Counted from the first letter of the stretch, positions 34,811 to 47,694 are shown. The stretch: DNA of 64,000 nt from Zelopaecilomyces penicillatus (GCA_005765155.1 VCCP01000001.1:2232001-2296000), one strand, 5' to 3'. The notes: generated by a model not told the origin, from the sequence alone. Program-made: numbers and translations.

Positions 34811-35371
34811 TTAATGAAGATATCTTTCAATCAGGGTGAACAAAAAGGGAATCAGGGCATGTCGGACAGCATTTTTATTTATTTTTCTTTGGCTTCATAA
34901 TTTCTTCATTCTGTCTTCTCCTTTCTACCTGCACGGCATCAATTGCCAAGGAGTTTATGTTTATTTATTCGCTATGAGTTACGACGAAATGGCCATCAAC
35001 TACTTTTATCCTAAATGAATACTTTGTCCCATCTATATTTTGAGTATTACCGTGTTTCTGGGTTCCTTGGCGTAGTGATTCCTCATCTGGGGCTAAGCTT
35101 TTGTAAAAACCCCCAATCAAGAGCAACTCAAACACCGATAATGATGTTTGCCAGTCAGGTCTTTTCCTGACCATACGCTAAATTCATCTGATTACCTAGG
35201 CTGCAAGGTCATGGCAAACCCTACCATTGCAATAAATGTGCATGCCAACAACACTCCACTCCTACTACATTTGTCAGTAGACGCTCGCCTCAGCCCGTCT
35301 AGAAACGCCAAGTAGCAAAGGCATCATTATATTTGTATCCCTGTTCTCTCTTATTTTCGTCTTCTATGCAT
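34811..35371. other. Convergent intergenic region
   Basis: These 561 bases between the HPPD stop and the ssl1 stop are AT-rich and hold both 3' ends. No further feature is seen. Confidence 0.6.
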
Positions 35372-36842
35372 TCATCCATCCACAATCATGCTTCCATTCT
35401 CGTGACTATGTCCATTAGTTGCAGCATATGAAACAGGCTGGACGTTGCTCTGACATCCTGGGCAGTTGTGGATGACAAGATGAGCAAACACATCGCAGTC
35501 AATGCAGAAGTGGTTGCCGCAGACTTCGCAGGCATATCTCCCACTTTCGCTCACCCCCTTGGCGGAAGGCCGCAATGAAGACTCATCTTTGCCATTTTCT
35601 AAAGTGCCGTTTTGCTTCACTTGGTCTGGGAAAGGACATTGGCATGAGAAGCAGGCTGTGGACCGGGAGGCATCGGTCCAAGATACCTCGACCCAGTTTC
35701 GCAATGGGAAGAGGTGGTGATATGACCGGGCTAGATGGGTAGACAGGATGAGTGTCAACCCACAGGCTGGGCACTCGGCAGGCAACCGACACACCCTGGC
35801 ACCGCAACGGGTGCAGCCATAGCCTTCTCGAATTGGCTTGTTGTGGCAAGCGCAGTAAGTGACGCTTCCCCCTGGCGCAAGGGTGCGGGAGGGAAACCCC
35901 ATCATGAGCAAGCTGGCTGTGCTCTGTTCTTTGGTTCTCGTCACCGGGGGGGTTGTGGCGGCCAAGAAAAGCTCCTTGTAGTGAACCTCATCCATGGCAA
36001 CACTGTATTGTGATCTATCTCCGGCATTCGTTCGTGAACACAAGTCCGCACAGATAGCCAGATGGGCGGATAGTCCGACGATGGACACTCTGATTCGGTC
36101 CGCGATAAGGCTGCTAATCGTCTCGTGGATATCTCCGGGATCGCTCGACAGTAATGCCCCGTAAATGATAAGCACTTCTCGCGTGCCGTGTGATGGCGCA
36201 TTGCTAAAAACCCCTAGTCAGCATACACGAATGTTGGTGACGAGTAGTTTATCCAGAGCCTCACAATAGAGCCCCACGGCACATTTCCAGCGCATTTTGC
36301 AAACTCGGACTCCCTTGGGGGTCCTGCCGTTCAAATTCCTTCAGTCGTTCTATGTGTTCTGTCGGGTTACCAGACAGATCGGTTACCCTCAATGCCACAC
36401 CATCCCGCATGCCTATAATTCCCAGCTGCGATATGGGGTTCTGCTCGAAAAACTCCCGCACGAATGCAGCGGCATAGTTTAAAGTCAGCCGGTGCCTCGT
36501 TGGTAGCAGATCTTTCTCCAGCATGGCAGTTGACATATCCAGTACCAGCACCATATGTCGTATAATACCCCTTTGTAGAGGTGTCGTGTCGCGCAACAAC
36601 CTCTTCCTTCTCTCTGCATCAAAGCTTGCAAAATTAAGCACGCCGTCCTGGTCCTCCTCGGGCAGGTCTGTCTCCCACGTCCGTTTCGACTGCTCCCACG
36701 CTTTTGAGGCATTCCCGCCGCGTTTTTTGCGCGCTTGTGAGCCCTTTTTGTCGTTACCGCTTGGGTCACCGGCTGTGACTTTGTGATCCCTCAGGTCATC
36801 GTCCGACATGTCGGCGACATACTCGCCATCGGAGTCCGCCAT
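35372..36842 (-). CDS. ssl1: General transcription/repair factor TFIIH subunit Ssl1 (p44)
   Basis: Exons are 36842-36265 and 36203-35372, giving 469 aa (yeast Ssl1 is 461). After an acidic/basic N-terminus comes the Ssl1-type von Willebrand A domain (RHMVLVLDMSTAM ... GIIGMRDGVALRV ... PSHGTREVLIIYGALLSSDPGDI). The C-terminus carries zinc-binding modules: a C4-type cluster (CACHNKPIREGYGCTRCG, then CRLPAECPACG) and a RING-like module (CFSCQCPF, CEVCGNHFCIDCD, CPGC). In TFIIH this subunit binds and stimulates the Rad3/XPD helicase in transcription initiation and nucleotide excision repair. The intron joins ...GAL|F... in phase. It is transcribed in the same direction as the Chs7-family gene upstream, 900 bp away. 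Confidence 0.95.
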
Positions 36843-37743
36843 GGTGAGATGGACAGTCAGAGCCTCGCCCTGGGAGGTTTGCGGTGGGTATCAATCGGAG
36901 TCGCGATGCGCTAATGATTTCAATATTGGCTTCGGGACGCAGGCAGACAAAAACTCGACCGTGACAGCACCTAGATGGTAGTTGCGCAACGTTAGTAAAA
37001 CGAGTCCGTGATAGATTCACGGGTACATGCTGCTAGTAGAGTTGCACAGTAAGTAACCAAAGGTATTTATATATATACTAACCTGTGGGAGAAGAGACAG
37101 GTCTGCACAGCTGTCACTCCTCCAGCCCGCCGAATTCTGCTAATCACGATTGTCCTTGAGGACGAATGATGTTAGATAGGTAGGTATGCAAGGTCAGTAA
37201 TAGTCAGAGCTAGGTGGTTTGAGCTACGGTGCTGCAAGTATTCGTTTCTGGAGCCTAGCCTGCAGCCTACAGGCAGGGGCCCTGTTGAAAGGTACGGGCT
37301 AGCAGTACATTAATACAGGTACTCTCAATGGTGCAAAGATGACAAAGAACCCTTTGGCCTTGAACTTGCCCCACATCAGATGGCGATCATTATCATCAAG
37401 AATGAATGGCCTGAGCAGCATCATCATTCAATTGTGCCAGCAATTACCAATGAGATATGTATTTCGCAAGAAAGAAAGCAATTCATTATTTATTCAAACG
37501 TAACGGTGAATTGATATAGATGGATACATTAGTTTGCAAAGCCCGCTATACAAATAAAGCAATCATTCAAGATACAAGAACGCATTAGTCGTTCCCCAGG
37601 GGTATACTACAAAGTCATATATATAGGTAGGGAGAATGGCGTGATAAGTGATGCCGCCCTTTAAACGCCGACTCCAAAACAAAAAAAAAAAAAAAAAAAA
37701 GACAACATGGCCCAGGTATAATTATTCAGTCGGTGTGCTTTGA
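36843..37743. other. Spacer between ssl1 and the Chs7-family gene
   Basis: This AT-rich stretch holds the 5' region of ssl1 and the 3' end of the Chs7-family gene, with a run of 20 A at 37681-37700. No gene is seen. Confidence 0.6.
37681..37700. repeat. A homopolymer, 20 bases
   Basis: This run of 20 A lies 44 bases past the stop codon of the minus-strand Chs7-family gene, where it reads as a T run. A retroposed poly(A) tail is unlikely because no processed coding sequence adjoins it. Confidence 0.95.
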
Positions 37744-38957
37744 TCATTCGTAAGGTTGCGCAGGGTATGAATCAGCGGTAGGCATGGGCCAGTCATCTTC
37801 GGTGATGCTAGACCAGAAAATCCACACCATGACGACTGATAGCAAGGTAAACAGAGTCTGAAAGACGGCGCCGTCAACTCCACCATCTGTACCCTCGCAA
37901 ATATGCTTGCTGACGACGTAGTTGAAGATTTGACCAATGGCGAACAGAACGACAGCGCCTGTCAAGTAAAACATGGGGCGTACCTCCCCCAGTACTCGGA
38001 GAACCAGGAAAGCCTCAAGGAGGTAAAAGGCGACGAGGAAGAGAAGCGGGACCAGCTGATATAGAACATAGAGGGCGATGTGTCGGTTCGGGAATATATA
38101 GCTATCGTCCCAGTAGCCTGTAAATGAGAATCCAGTGTCGAGAGCAATATAGCCAGTGCCAATAAAAAGGACTGCAGCAGAGATGACCATGATACCCAGA
38201 GACACTGGGGTGCCATCGTCTATTAGTTGGTAGCCAACGGCGGCATTAAGCAGAAGGATCCAGGTAGTGGCAACAATCATGCCAATATGTATAGCTGTGA
38301 AAATCTATTCATGGTCAGCAACATGGCAGAATTATAGAGTAGAGATAACCACTAAGAGGCTCATACCAATCGTAAGGTCTTATCCACGGGCAGCAAACCG
38401 ACAGAAAAGACCTCGCATATGCTAATGATGATGTAACCGAGCAAGAATAATTGCATTTCCCTATGTCGTCACATTAGCATGTTTGTTCTTTTTCCACTCG
38501 TCAATAGAGGTGGTGGTGCCTACCGTCGTCCAACAGCAGCCTTTTTCTTGTCCGATCGAAGTATGAGGAAGCCAGAGATTGCGACAGCCAGAGCACACAC
38601 GATCACCGACCCGAGGTTACCTAGACGGTTTCCATCGTTGGGTGATATTCCTATTAATTGACATCCCCCCCATGGCCCAGATTGACCACCAAACTTGTTT
38701 GCTGATAGCAACTAAAAAGAAGTTCTGTCAGTACTCAACACAACTCAATCAATTCCCTCCCGCCATGCAGAATTATGGTCCTCAAAGGCGCGGTGTATTT
38801 TCTACAATTGGTTCACGTACGTTGCATATGGGCAAGGTGGAGTCCCTGCAGAATTTCTATTGCACAGATAAAGTTAGTCCTTTGTCCCACAAGATCAAGG
38901 TTATAGATATGTTGAGTAACAGCGTACCCCGAAGTCGCCGAAGTCTGTAGACCCCAT
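37744..38957 (-). CDS. Chs7-family (chitin synthase export chaperone-like) membrane protein
   Basis: Five exons (38957-38928, 38856-38821, 38711-38524, 38460-38367, 38304-37744) give 302 aa. The N-terminus has the family signature: FGDFG, then FCRDSTLPIC, split over 30- and 36-base exons. About seven membrane segments follow, with family landmarks GRREMQLFLLGY, ATTWILLLNAAVGYQLIDDGTP, AIGQIFNYVVS, ICEGTDGGVDG and VMVWIFWSSITEDDWP. Yeast Chs7 is an ER protein that lets chitin synthase Chs3 leave the ER and also acts with it at the surface. Filamentous fungi carry several members, and this one looks like a paralogue rather than the closest Chs7 orthologue, so its client is unknown. The first two exons were found by splice logic and would be missed by an ORF search. 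Confidence 0.85.
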
Positions 38958-41900
38958 TGTGATTATTGGTGTGTTGGTTGTTTAATACGAAATGCCGGTT
39001 CTCAATTGGCAGCCACAATTCGAGGCTCAATGATGCTGCACGGCTCGGCTATCTTGCCCCAAGGACAGTTAGGTATCGTGGCAGGCGGATTGTCTCGTTA
39101 AATGGACAAGATGTTGCGAATAGATGTCCCCAGGTCCCCTATGCTGTAGCGTCGTTCTGACCCAGTTTGGTGTCGGTGGGAGCAAAGTTGTTGACAAGCT
39201 TGAGGTGTCGAGTGGGTGTTACTGATCCACTTGGTGTTGTTGGTCGAAGTACTCGCACGTTAATCGTAGTTGATCAATCCGTTGTCTGTGTCTTTGCCTC
39301 GGAATCGTCAAGTAGGAGATCTGGACAGTCGGCCTACGGCTCCTCTGCGCTGCACTGCACTTAGATGGGATCGCGTTGTGCATGCGCCGGATGGTAGTGA
39401 AGAAGAGTGAAGTGAAAGATTGCTGCTGGCCAGGGCGACGAGGGACGGATCAATTAGTTAGGCTGGGGGTGGCTGGCGGAGTGGTGGAGCGGCTGGTTGC
39501 GGTCGTTGCTGGAGTTCCGGGAAAAGCCTGATGTGCTGGGATATGCTGGTGGCTGCAAGCGGCTGCCGACGCCAATGGGAACGGACCTTGTGCAGTAAAA
39601 GTGCCTACAAGGGCTACAGGGGCTGCATGTACAGGGGTCTACAGGGCCCTCCACCCATTGTTCCCTGTCTGGAGCCTGTAAGCGGTGCCTTAGAATTGGC
39701 CAGCTTCAGCCGCCGTACGCATGTTGTACAGGTACTGGGCTGTAGTCAATCCATACCGGTGCAGTGTGAGCCCGGGTTGGTATTTCTCCGAGTTCAAGCA
39801 AACAAACTGTCGTACGAGTACTTTGATCAATGCTCCTTCATCATCTCTTTCGAGCACAAAGAGGGCCAGGCCATGTCTCACAGGTTGCCCAGAAACACCG
39901 AGTCTGGCCCCCGACTGCACACAACCACGGAAGGCAGCCTCACTCACACTGCCCATCGCCGCTCATATTGTTAACTTTTAGCCGATGGGTGTGCCCTCCT
40001 TGCCATTTGGCCACTAAAGCAGGAACAGCAGTCCTGAGTGGCCAGCTATGTGTGCCCTAGAAGAGGAGATGTGACGGCATGCAACGACACCATTGGTGGA
40101 TGGGTGGACACTGGAGATTGCGACCCGGCCCTGGGTGATAAAGGTGAGACAAACACCACAACTCCCTCCGAGCTCCTTCTGGTCTTTTACCAGTGATGGT
40201 GCTGCTTTCATGCTCCAGACCCCGTCATGTACGATTATGCAGATGAGATGGAGTAAACCCGTGCTGCTGCGATGTTACCGATGAAGATTTTGAATCCCAC
40301 GGTCTCCATAACCAGCTTAAAAGAAAGATGTTCATACAGACAGACAACGGTCTTTGTTTACATGGAATCCAACATCTGCTGAGTCGCTTGTATTGCAAGG
40401 CCCCTGGTCTGTAACAACAGCGCGAATTACGAGCCCTCTCTACTATTCCTTAGTGGCCCCATACACTCATGTTCGACTTGACACGCACTGGGCACGTTGT
40501 TATCCACCTGTGCAAAATCACACACATGTGCCCTGGGCCATGTTGTCAACAAACTTGGCCTGCGCAACTAACCGCGAGGCAGATTGCAACGTCGCATACC
40601 CACGCAGCGCCGCCACTTTGCCAACCATTCAGCTCTCGATCAGGCACTGTGATTCGAAACCTGCGAATTGTCATGGAAAGATTCATTTGTTCCGCCCAAG
40701 GTGAACTGAAATAAGAATCCGAAATGCTCAACATGATATCTGCCATTGAACGAAAACGGTTCATGAAGGGGGGGCGACAGGAACAGCTGCAGTCTTCCAA
40801 TGCACGTAAACACTTACTTGCATCATCGTGGCCCCGACTCCCCACCCAAGTTAAATTACCCCCGCCAAGTAAAATTACACGCGTACCATGGTGTCCGTGC
40901 TAGGTTAGCAGCGATAACTACAAAGCACCTGGGCAGGGAAGCAGATGCTTGGGAAGTAAGGGTCCCGAGTCCTGGCTACAGATTGAAACCTTGGCTTGAG
41001 TTGCCCGTTTGTTGTTACTTGTCTCGTCTTCTCTTGGCGCTGGTGGCCCTTGTGAACGACACTCCCTTCACTCACTGGCTTTGTACCAATACGTAGTATT
41101 GTCCTTGACAAGCTCTACCAACAGACTGCACCGGTAAGTGTACGTATGTAGTCCAGAGAAGGAGGGAGTGGTGGTCATGGAAAGTGGTCAATTGTTGGAC
41201 ATTTAACTTGTCTCAACAAAGGAATCCCTTGCAAAGAACCGTCCTGTTATGAATCCGCTTCCGTTTCAGCCACGAACTGAGCCCTTTCAGTCGTGGACTT
41301 TCCCGCCAAACGCCCAGTCCTGTTGCATAGGCGCGTCGCTGTGCATAGACGCCGGTTTCATGACTCGGGAGGAGCGATTTGGACATTCATGCCGGTCTCC
41401 CCCACGGGTATGCGTTTCCCATATTAGATCTTGCGAGCCTTTTGCGGGACCATACGGGTAGGTGGAGGATCTGCAAAGCTGTGTGTCTGAAGGCGATGTG
41501 CTTACCAAGGGTTTGCATGACTCCGAAGACAACCTTTACCCCTAGGGTTGGTTGATTTCTGTTGTCAGCCTCGACTGTTCAGTTTGCCTGGCCGCAAGCC
41601 ATCTACGCCTGCATATTTCTCAGCGCACTCTTATACAAGCGAAGGCACATACAGAATGCGAGGCAGGTAGCACAAGTAACTGGCTATATCCCATCCCTCA
41701 CTTCATCACCTGTCCTACCAGGCTTGCCATGAATGGTATTTTAAGCACCATAGCTGCTTAGTTACCTCCTCAGAGCGATCAGCAAAGTAATCCGATGTTT
41801 GGGCGGATGCATATGGTCCATTTAGCTTCTATCGGCGATGATGTCATATATACCCAGTTCTACGCAGCTGGCGATTGTCTTGAGCGTGAAAAGTGAGTTG

Positions 41901-44085
41901 GTTGATATGTTTTCGGCGTGACCAAAAGACTCGTATAAAGTTAGGCGCGTTATAGACTAATGTGGTGATGAACTAGTGGAGGTGTGAACGGTATTGATCC
42001 CATGGCAACTAAATGCTACCCAGGGCGAGGCTTAAACCATCACATGTTCATCCTTCGTGATATGAGAGAAACATGGTACAGACCACGCTTTACTCTGCAA
42101 CCAGAAAAACACCAAAAGGATACAATAGATGCTTAAAAAAAAACACTCGAAAAACAAACCGGTTTAATAAACAAATAAAGTTGGATATTGTTGAATTATC
42201 AGCTCGCTGATAATAAAATCGACACCATTGTGTTTTGGTCTAGGGTACGTCTGGGGACGGTTGAAGGTTGGATGATAATTCAGTCACGGAAGGTGGGGGC
42301 AGCAGCGGTATCTGGCGCTTCCTCTCGCTCCTAACGTGACTGAGTCATCAGTATCCCTAAGCTCAGGCTCGTGGCTCAAGTTTGAGATGTATTATCTGTA
42401 CTATCTATCGATGGCAAAACTGGAAACAGGCCATGCGTCTCCATCAAACTCCTACAATGTCCCCGTCTTGGTCGCCGTCTCCGGTTGCCGGCTGTCAAAC
42501 GTAACCGGAGCGGACAGGGCAGGACATGAGCGGGGCCGGAAGGCGAATTCACGATAGCGTCGTCCGATGGCGTCGATCGGCACACCGACACTAGTGCTCA
42601 CATAGACTCGGATCAAGGTAGGTAGCCACGGCGAGCGGACCGGTATAGGCTTCGTGGCCTGGAACTGAAGATGAACCCAGTATAGCTTCATTGGCGACTA
42701 CTCATATACATTGATTCACATGCGCGTTTTCACGATTCATCTCTGATGTTCAACTATTCAATAATATCTGCGGGGCCACAATGCCTAAGCTCAAGGAGCT
42801 GGATTCATATCTGTACCGGAATGCCGCCTCTTGGAAATGCATCTGCATGTCTTACCAGAAAGCAATATGATCCGTTGGATGAGCCACCTAAGTACAGTGA
42901 CTGCCCCTCACAGTATTACTAGTATTAGAGGATTAACCCACCACAAAATGTTTTCTCACACCAGATTTTTCAAGATCTCCTGGGTCGTAGCTTAGACAAA
43001 AATATGCCCTCTGACGTAGTTGTGACTCCACTGTAGTTGGGTCAAGTCCCCCCCCACATGAGAGACGAGCCAGTTTGTGGCGGATTAGGTGCACATTGAT
43101 TGCGCGAATATATTATATAGTACCTCGTATACCGCTAGATATTCCTTGGAAGAAAATCGCGGCGTGGAGTACAAAAGGGCGATCACTGGAGCTGCCTTGA
43201 GCAGATCGTTCGGACGCAGCAAATTGGGAGCAAGTGATAATCACTAGGAGTCCTGGTAAGGAGGTCGAGACTCCATGCTTCTCGTGGGGCTCTGGAGCCC
43301 TGAAAGGCACGCTGACTGTGGTGATCAGCTCCCCATAGGGTGGGTCAGGCCACAATAAGTATTTCAGCAAGGCGTTGTGAAGAAGTGATCTAATATGGAT
43401 TGATTGATTGTTGGTGTACACGTTCAAATGCGTGCACCTCAGCTCGGCGGCTCTTAAATTGGCAGCCCGCGCATCATCCCCTGAGAGGCGCGTCAGAGGA
43501 CTGCTGATGGGCGGGTAGCCTTGTGAGAATAGGCACCAGACAGGTCATTACAGCACAGCTTCCACTGGATCGCGCACTTCGTAGGGAGTGCATCGCTTGA
43601 ATCTTCTGTTTGGTCAATCCTATTATTGATCTGTGTCCAAGCCACATGCATCCGCAAATTTGTCTTCTGGCATCTCATCACACCCCATCGCCAGTCCCTG
43701 ACAAAAACACAAACGACCGCCCATCTCGTCCATGGTCGAGTACATTTGACGCTGAAGCGCCCGCCTTCTGCTCCGCTTCCCGGCATCCATCGTACTGCAC
43801 ATAGGCAACCACTCCTAGTCTTCCCACAGTCCCGCCCACACACGCACACCCCCAACAAGAGTGACGTATCGCCAGAGGCTTTGGTCATCGCCCCCCCCAA
43901 AGTGGTCATCTGCGTTGCGTGCAGCCCGGATTGGCACGCCGTGCCGGACAGTGCCTGACGAGTGGACGCTTCTTTCTTCCGGCCCCAACCGCGCTCCGCT
44001 GACCGGGTTGAGAAACTCGACCAGAGTCTCTGATTGCCTGTCTCTCCTCGTCACCCGACCCCATCCCACCGACTTCTCCAATCGA
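38958..44085. other. Gene-poor region
   Basis: These 5.1 kb hold no recognisable coding sequence. The longest open frames (147 codons at 39531-39974, 138 codons at 43493-43909) have no familiar motif and overlap others. The last 400 bases, CT-rich on the plus strand, probably contain the promoter and leader of the MFS transporter. Confidence 0.55.
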
Positions 44086-46389
44086 ATGCAGGTGGGCGCT
44101 GTTGCTTAACAGCCCCAGACTACCCAAGATTCCTTCGCAAAGAGCAAGTCGGCTCCCTTCCAACATTCCTCTGCGCACACTGCCTTCGCGCTTCGATCAC
44201 GACCGCAGCTCCGCATCGGCGTCGCTACTATCAGCTCGGGGAGACGACGCCCCTAACCATCGTCGCCTGTCCTCTGGCTCCGAGTCGTCCTGGACCGACA
44301 CGGGCGATATTGGCGATCAATACGACGACGAGCACGATCCCGTTCGCATCCAGCTTCCTGAAGAGATCGAAGAGGAATTGCTTGCTGGCGTCCAACGACG
44401 GACAACGAAATACAACAATAGCAAGAAGAAGGTTCGCATTCACGACCCTTCTCCACGGCGCTACGACGATTTCGAATCACCACCACGGATCATTAATAAG
44501 GAGGCTATCGAAATCCCATACGCTCGACCTCGATATCCCTCGCGGGCAGAACGCTGCATCGGCGCCATAATGGCTGGTCCTTCGGGCTCCGTTCACGGCC
44601 TCACCGGCAAGGCCCTTTTGTACGCTTTGCCAAACTGTCCCATCCGACCCCATGGCCTCAAATACATGCTAATTTTGGTCCTCGGTATAGATATTTTACA
44701 AGCATTTTTGTTTCTCTTGGCGTGTTTCTTTTCGGCTATGATCAGGGTGTAATGTCGGGCATCATCACGTAGGCACAACCCTTCCCCATACTTGCTATCT
44801 CGGTTTAATCGCCACGGGATTCCAACTGACACTGATAACTTAGAGGCCCTTACTTCATGGACTATTTTGGCAACCCCTCCAAGGCCCAAGTAGGGACCAT
44901 GGTTGCGATTCTGGAAATTGGAGCTTTTATTTCATCGCTAATTGTCGGCAAAGTCGGAGATATCATTGGACGACGAAAGACTATTTTATATGGCTCCTGC
45001 ATCTTCTTCGTGGGTGGTGCACTCCAGACTCTGGCTACCTCGATGGCCATGATGATGCTTGGGCGTATCGTTGCTGGTCTTGGCGTTGGCATGTTGTCCA
45101 CCATTGTACCAGTCTACCAGTCTGAGATCTCTCCTCCCCATAATCGTGGAAAGTTGGCCTGCATTGAGTTCTCTGGAAACATTGTAGGTTATACAACCTC
45201 GGTATGGGTCGACTATGGTTGTGGATTTATCGAAAGTAATATGTCTTGGCGTATCCCTCTCTCTATGCAATGCGTCATGGGTGCACTCTTAGGCTTGGGC
45301 AGCTTGATAATCGTTGAATCACCCAGGTAAAACAGCTTATGATGAATTTGCTCCACATGGCATGGCTAACCACAATCAATTTCTAGATGGCTCCTTGACA
45401 ATGATCATGATGAAGAAGGCATGGTGGTCATCGCTAATCTCTATGGTGGTGGTGACATTCACGACACTAAAGCACGCGAGGAGTATCGTGAGATCAAAAT
45501 GAACGTCCTGCTACAGCGCCAAGAGGGAGAACGAACATACAGCGACATGTTCCGCCGTTATCGCACCCGTGTTTTCATCGCCATGTCCGCACAAGCCTTG
45601 GCCCAGCTCAATGGAATCAATGTCATTTCTTACTATGCCCCTTATGTTTTTGAGTCCGCCGGCTGGGTTGGTCACGACGCTGTTCTCATGACTGGTTTCA
45701 ATGGCATCACGTATTTCCTCTCGACCATTCCACCGTGGTATCTGGTGGATCGATGGGGCCGAAGACCGATTCTGCTGTCGGGTGCTGTTCTCATGGCCAT
45801 TTCCCTGTCTCTGATTTCCTACTTCCTCTATCTGGATGTCAAGTGGACCCCGCGCATGGTTGTTTTGTTTGTCATGATTTATAACGCGGCATTTGGTTAC
45901 TCCTGGGGACCGATTCCATGGCTATACCCCCCCGAGATCCTTCCGCTTAGCATCCGATCCAAGGGTGCTAGTTTGTCAACAGCTACAAACTGGGCAGCCA
46001 ACTGGCTGGTTGGTGAGATGACACCCATTTTGCAAGAATGGATCAAATGGAGGCTCTATCTTGTCCACGCATTGTCTTGCGTAGTAAGTTTTGTAATTGG
46101 TACGTTTACTTGCCTATGTTTCTTTTTATTCTTTTTGTCATATGCTAACGCTTATGTCCTAGTCTACTTTATTTACCCTGAAACTTGTGGAGTTCGCTTG
46201 GAGGAAATGGATTCCCTTTTTGGCGATGCCAGCACCGTGATGGGAACACCGTCGATCCATGCCGAGACAGGCTCGTTGATCAGGGGGGGCTCACCTATCG
46301 GTTCCGGCCGTGTTCCATTTGGAGCCTCCAGCGCTATCCCTGGACTTTCACTTGATCCTCCGGAAATCGACGACGACCGAAAATCTTAA
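44086..46389 (+). CDS. MFS sugar porter-family transporter
   Basis: Exons up to 44619, then 44691-44768, 44844-45326, 45387-46099 and 46163-46389, encode a major facilitator of the sugar porter family. Hallmarks are LGVFLFGYDQGVMSGIIT (TM1), GKVGDIIGRRKT (loop 2-3), GRIVAGLGVGMLS, ESPRW, ALAQLNGINVISYYAP (TM7), DRWGRRPILL and YPPEILPLSIRS. The protein likely imports monosaccharides at the plasma membrane. The N-terminus is unsettled. The coding frame is open from about 44102 and encodes some 155 hydrophilic residues before TM1, but contains no ATG until 44570. A candidate ATG at 44086 would need a 37-base intron; from 44570 the protein is 516 aa. Exon 1 ends with GTACGC and its intron carries a GCTAAT branch site. 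Coding-like sequence continues in frame beyond the TAA at 46387. Confidence 0.88.
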
Positions 46390-46539
46390 AACCAGACAGG
46401 TGGTGGTGAGGATAGAAGTGTTGGCACTTGGCTATCAAAAGTCGTCAACCGAAGCCGCGCAGGTAGCCCAAGTAGTGGCCAAGGCAGGTATACATCCATT
46501 GGTCAACAAGAGGAAGGCAGTCGCAGCGACACCCGCTAA
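46390..46539 (+). other. In-frame coding-like extension after the transporter stop
   Basis: Directly after the TAA the same frame stays open for 49 codons to the next TAA. It encodes a Gly/Ser-rich, basic stretch (GGGEDRSVGTWLSKVVNRSR ... GRYTSIGQQEE) that reads like a typical cytoplasmic tail of this transporter group. Confidence 0.5.
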
Positions 46540-47211
46540 GGGGGATACCGCGGTGCAAATTCGTTGATAGAACCCTTTTTTTGCATATAGATGGCGAGAT
46601 GTGAATTACTATGGGCTGAATTTTCCCTCTTGGACTACTATCCATGGCTAGGTAGAGTTGGAAGAACTTGGGGTAAGCCCTTTGGTGGAATGCTGATGAA
46701 AAGAGTCATGACCACATAATTTTCTAATCCATGGGATACGGCGTATTTAATTTGAAGACATTGGTTATTGAAACCAGACTTTTGATACCACATTGCAGGA
46801 CGAGAATCGAGTGCTGTTTTGGCCACTATGAAGTTTGCGTGATGGTCCGAGGTCATTATAATGAAATGTGGCGCAAGAATAAAATGATGCATGAGCTTCA
46901 TATGAGCAAATAATATCATTGAAATAAAACACGCACATGAGAGATTATACAGTTAAACCAATGCATTGTCTTGGGATCCAAGTGGGAGCTGCTAGAGTGA
47001 GGTTCTATAAATGGTCCGTGCACACTTCCGCATTGGTTTAACAAGGCTGCCAACTCCATGGATGGATACAGCCAAAGTTAGCAGCTCCAAGCCTCTAGCC
47101 ATGTCTTGAACATCCGCCGTTCTCACTCCAACACTCCACGGATTGATCTTTAATGTCCACTTGAGCAGTGGGGAGTATACGCACACTCCCCCCTTTAAAA
47201 AAAAAGCCATC
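46540..47211. other. Spacer between transporter and LYR-motif gene
   Basis: This AT-rich region of 670 bases holds the transporter 3' region and the promoter side of the next gene. No further feature is seen. Confidence 0.6.
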
Positions 47212-47694
47212 ATGGCTACCAAGCTCGACATCATTCACGGCTACCGGCACCTATATCGGGGTCTGCTGCGGGCAGTACATTTCTCGCCGCCGGCCCGATA
47301 CATCACACGCGACCAGCTGCGAACGGCGTTCCGTGAGCCGGATGGGGTGTGGAAACCGGAAGGGGTGAAGCGGACGATTTGGTTCCTCGAGGCGGCGACC
47401 AGAGAGCGTGGGTTGGAGCATCGTATCCTGAAGAATCTGATTCAGGTGCGGGTAAGACGGAAGTGGGCGGTTCGGCATTGGAAACGAAATCTGCACGACA
47501 GCAAGCAAAAGTGAGTTTAAATGTATATCGTTCTCAAAATTGTCTTGAAATTTGGGATATCCGGAGGAAAACGGTGTGCTAATGAGTGCGATTTGAGTAG
47601 AAATGAGCTTCAAGAGGATAAAGACACAGCCTCACAACATTATGATATGACGGTGGCGATGCTCAACAAGTCGATGGGCTTGTGTCTGCGATGA
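47212..47694 (+). CDS. LYR-motif small protein (DUF1763-like)
   Basis: Exons 47212-47510 and 47601-47694 give 130 aa. The N-terminus reads IIHGYRHLYRGLLRAVHFS, with the L-Y-R tripeptide in an amphipathic helix. A conserved-looking block follows (RYITRDQLRTAFREPDG, then IWFLEAATRERGLEHRILKNL), with a short basic C-terminus. LYR proteins are small mitochondrial factors that bind acyl carrier protein and serve respiratory complex or Fe-S assembly. From memory this one resembles the fungal DUF1763 group, whose exact role I do not know. The intron has a GCTAATG branch site; unspliced, the frame ends right after the donor. The ATG at 47212 is preferred to an in-frame upstream start because MATKLDIIHGYRHLYR is compact and conserved-looking. 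It runs convergent with frataxin. Confidence 0.75.

Noticed and set aside
37681..37700. Poly(A) run as a retroposon tail
   Set aside because: There is no adjoining processed gene and no target-site repeat; it sits in the 3' flank of the Chs7-family gene.
39531..39974. 147-codon open frame on the plus strand
   Set aside because: It starts in repeats of the GGCTACAGGGGCT type and overlaps two other frames; no support.
43493..43909. 138-codon open frame upstream of the MFS transporter
   Set aside because: It is Cys/Trp/Arg-rich with no motif and lies antisense to the likely transporter leader.
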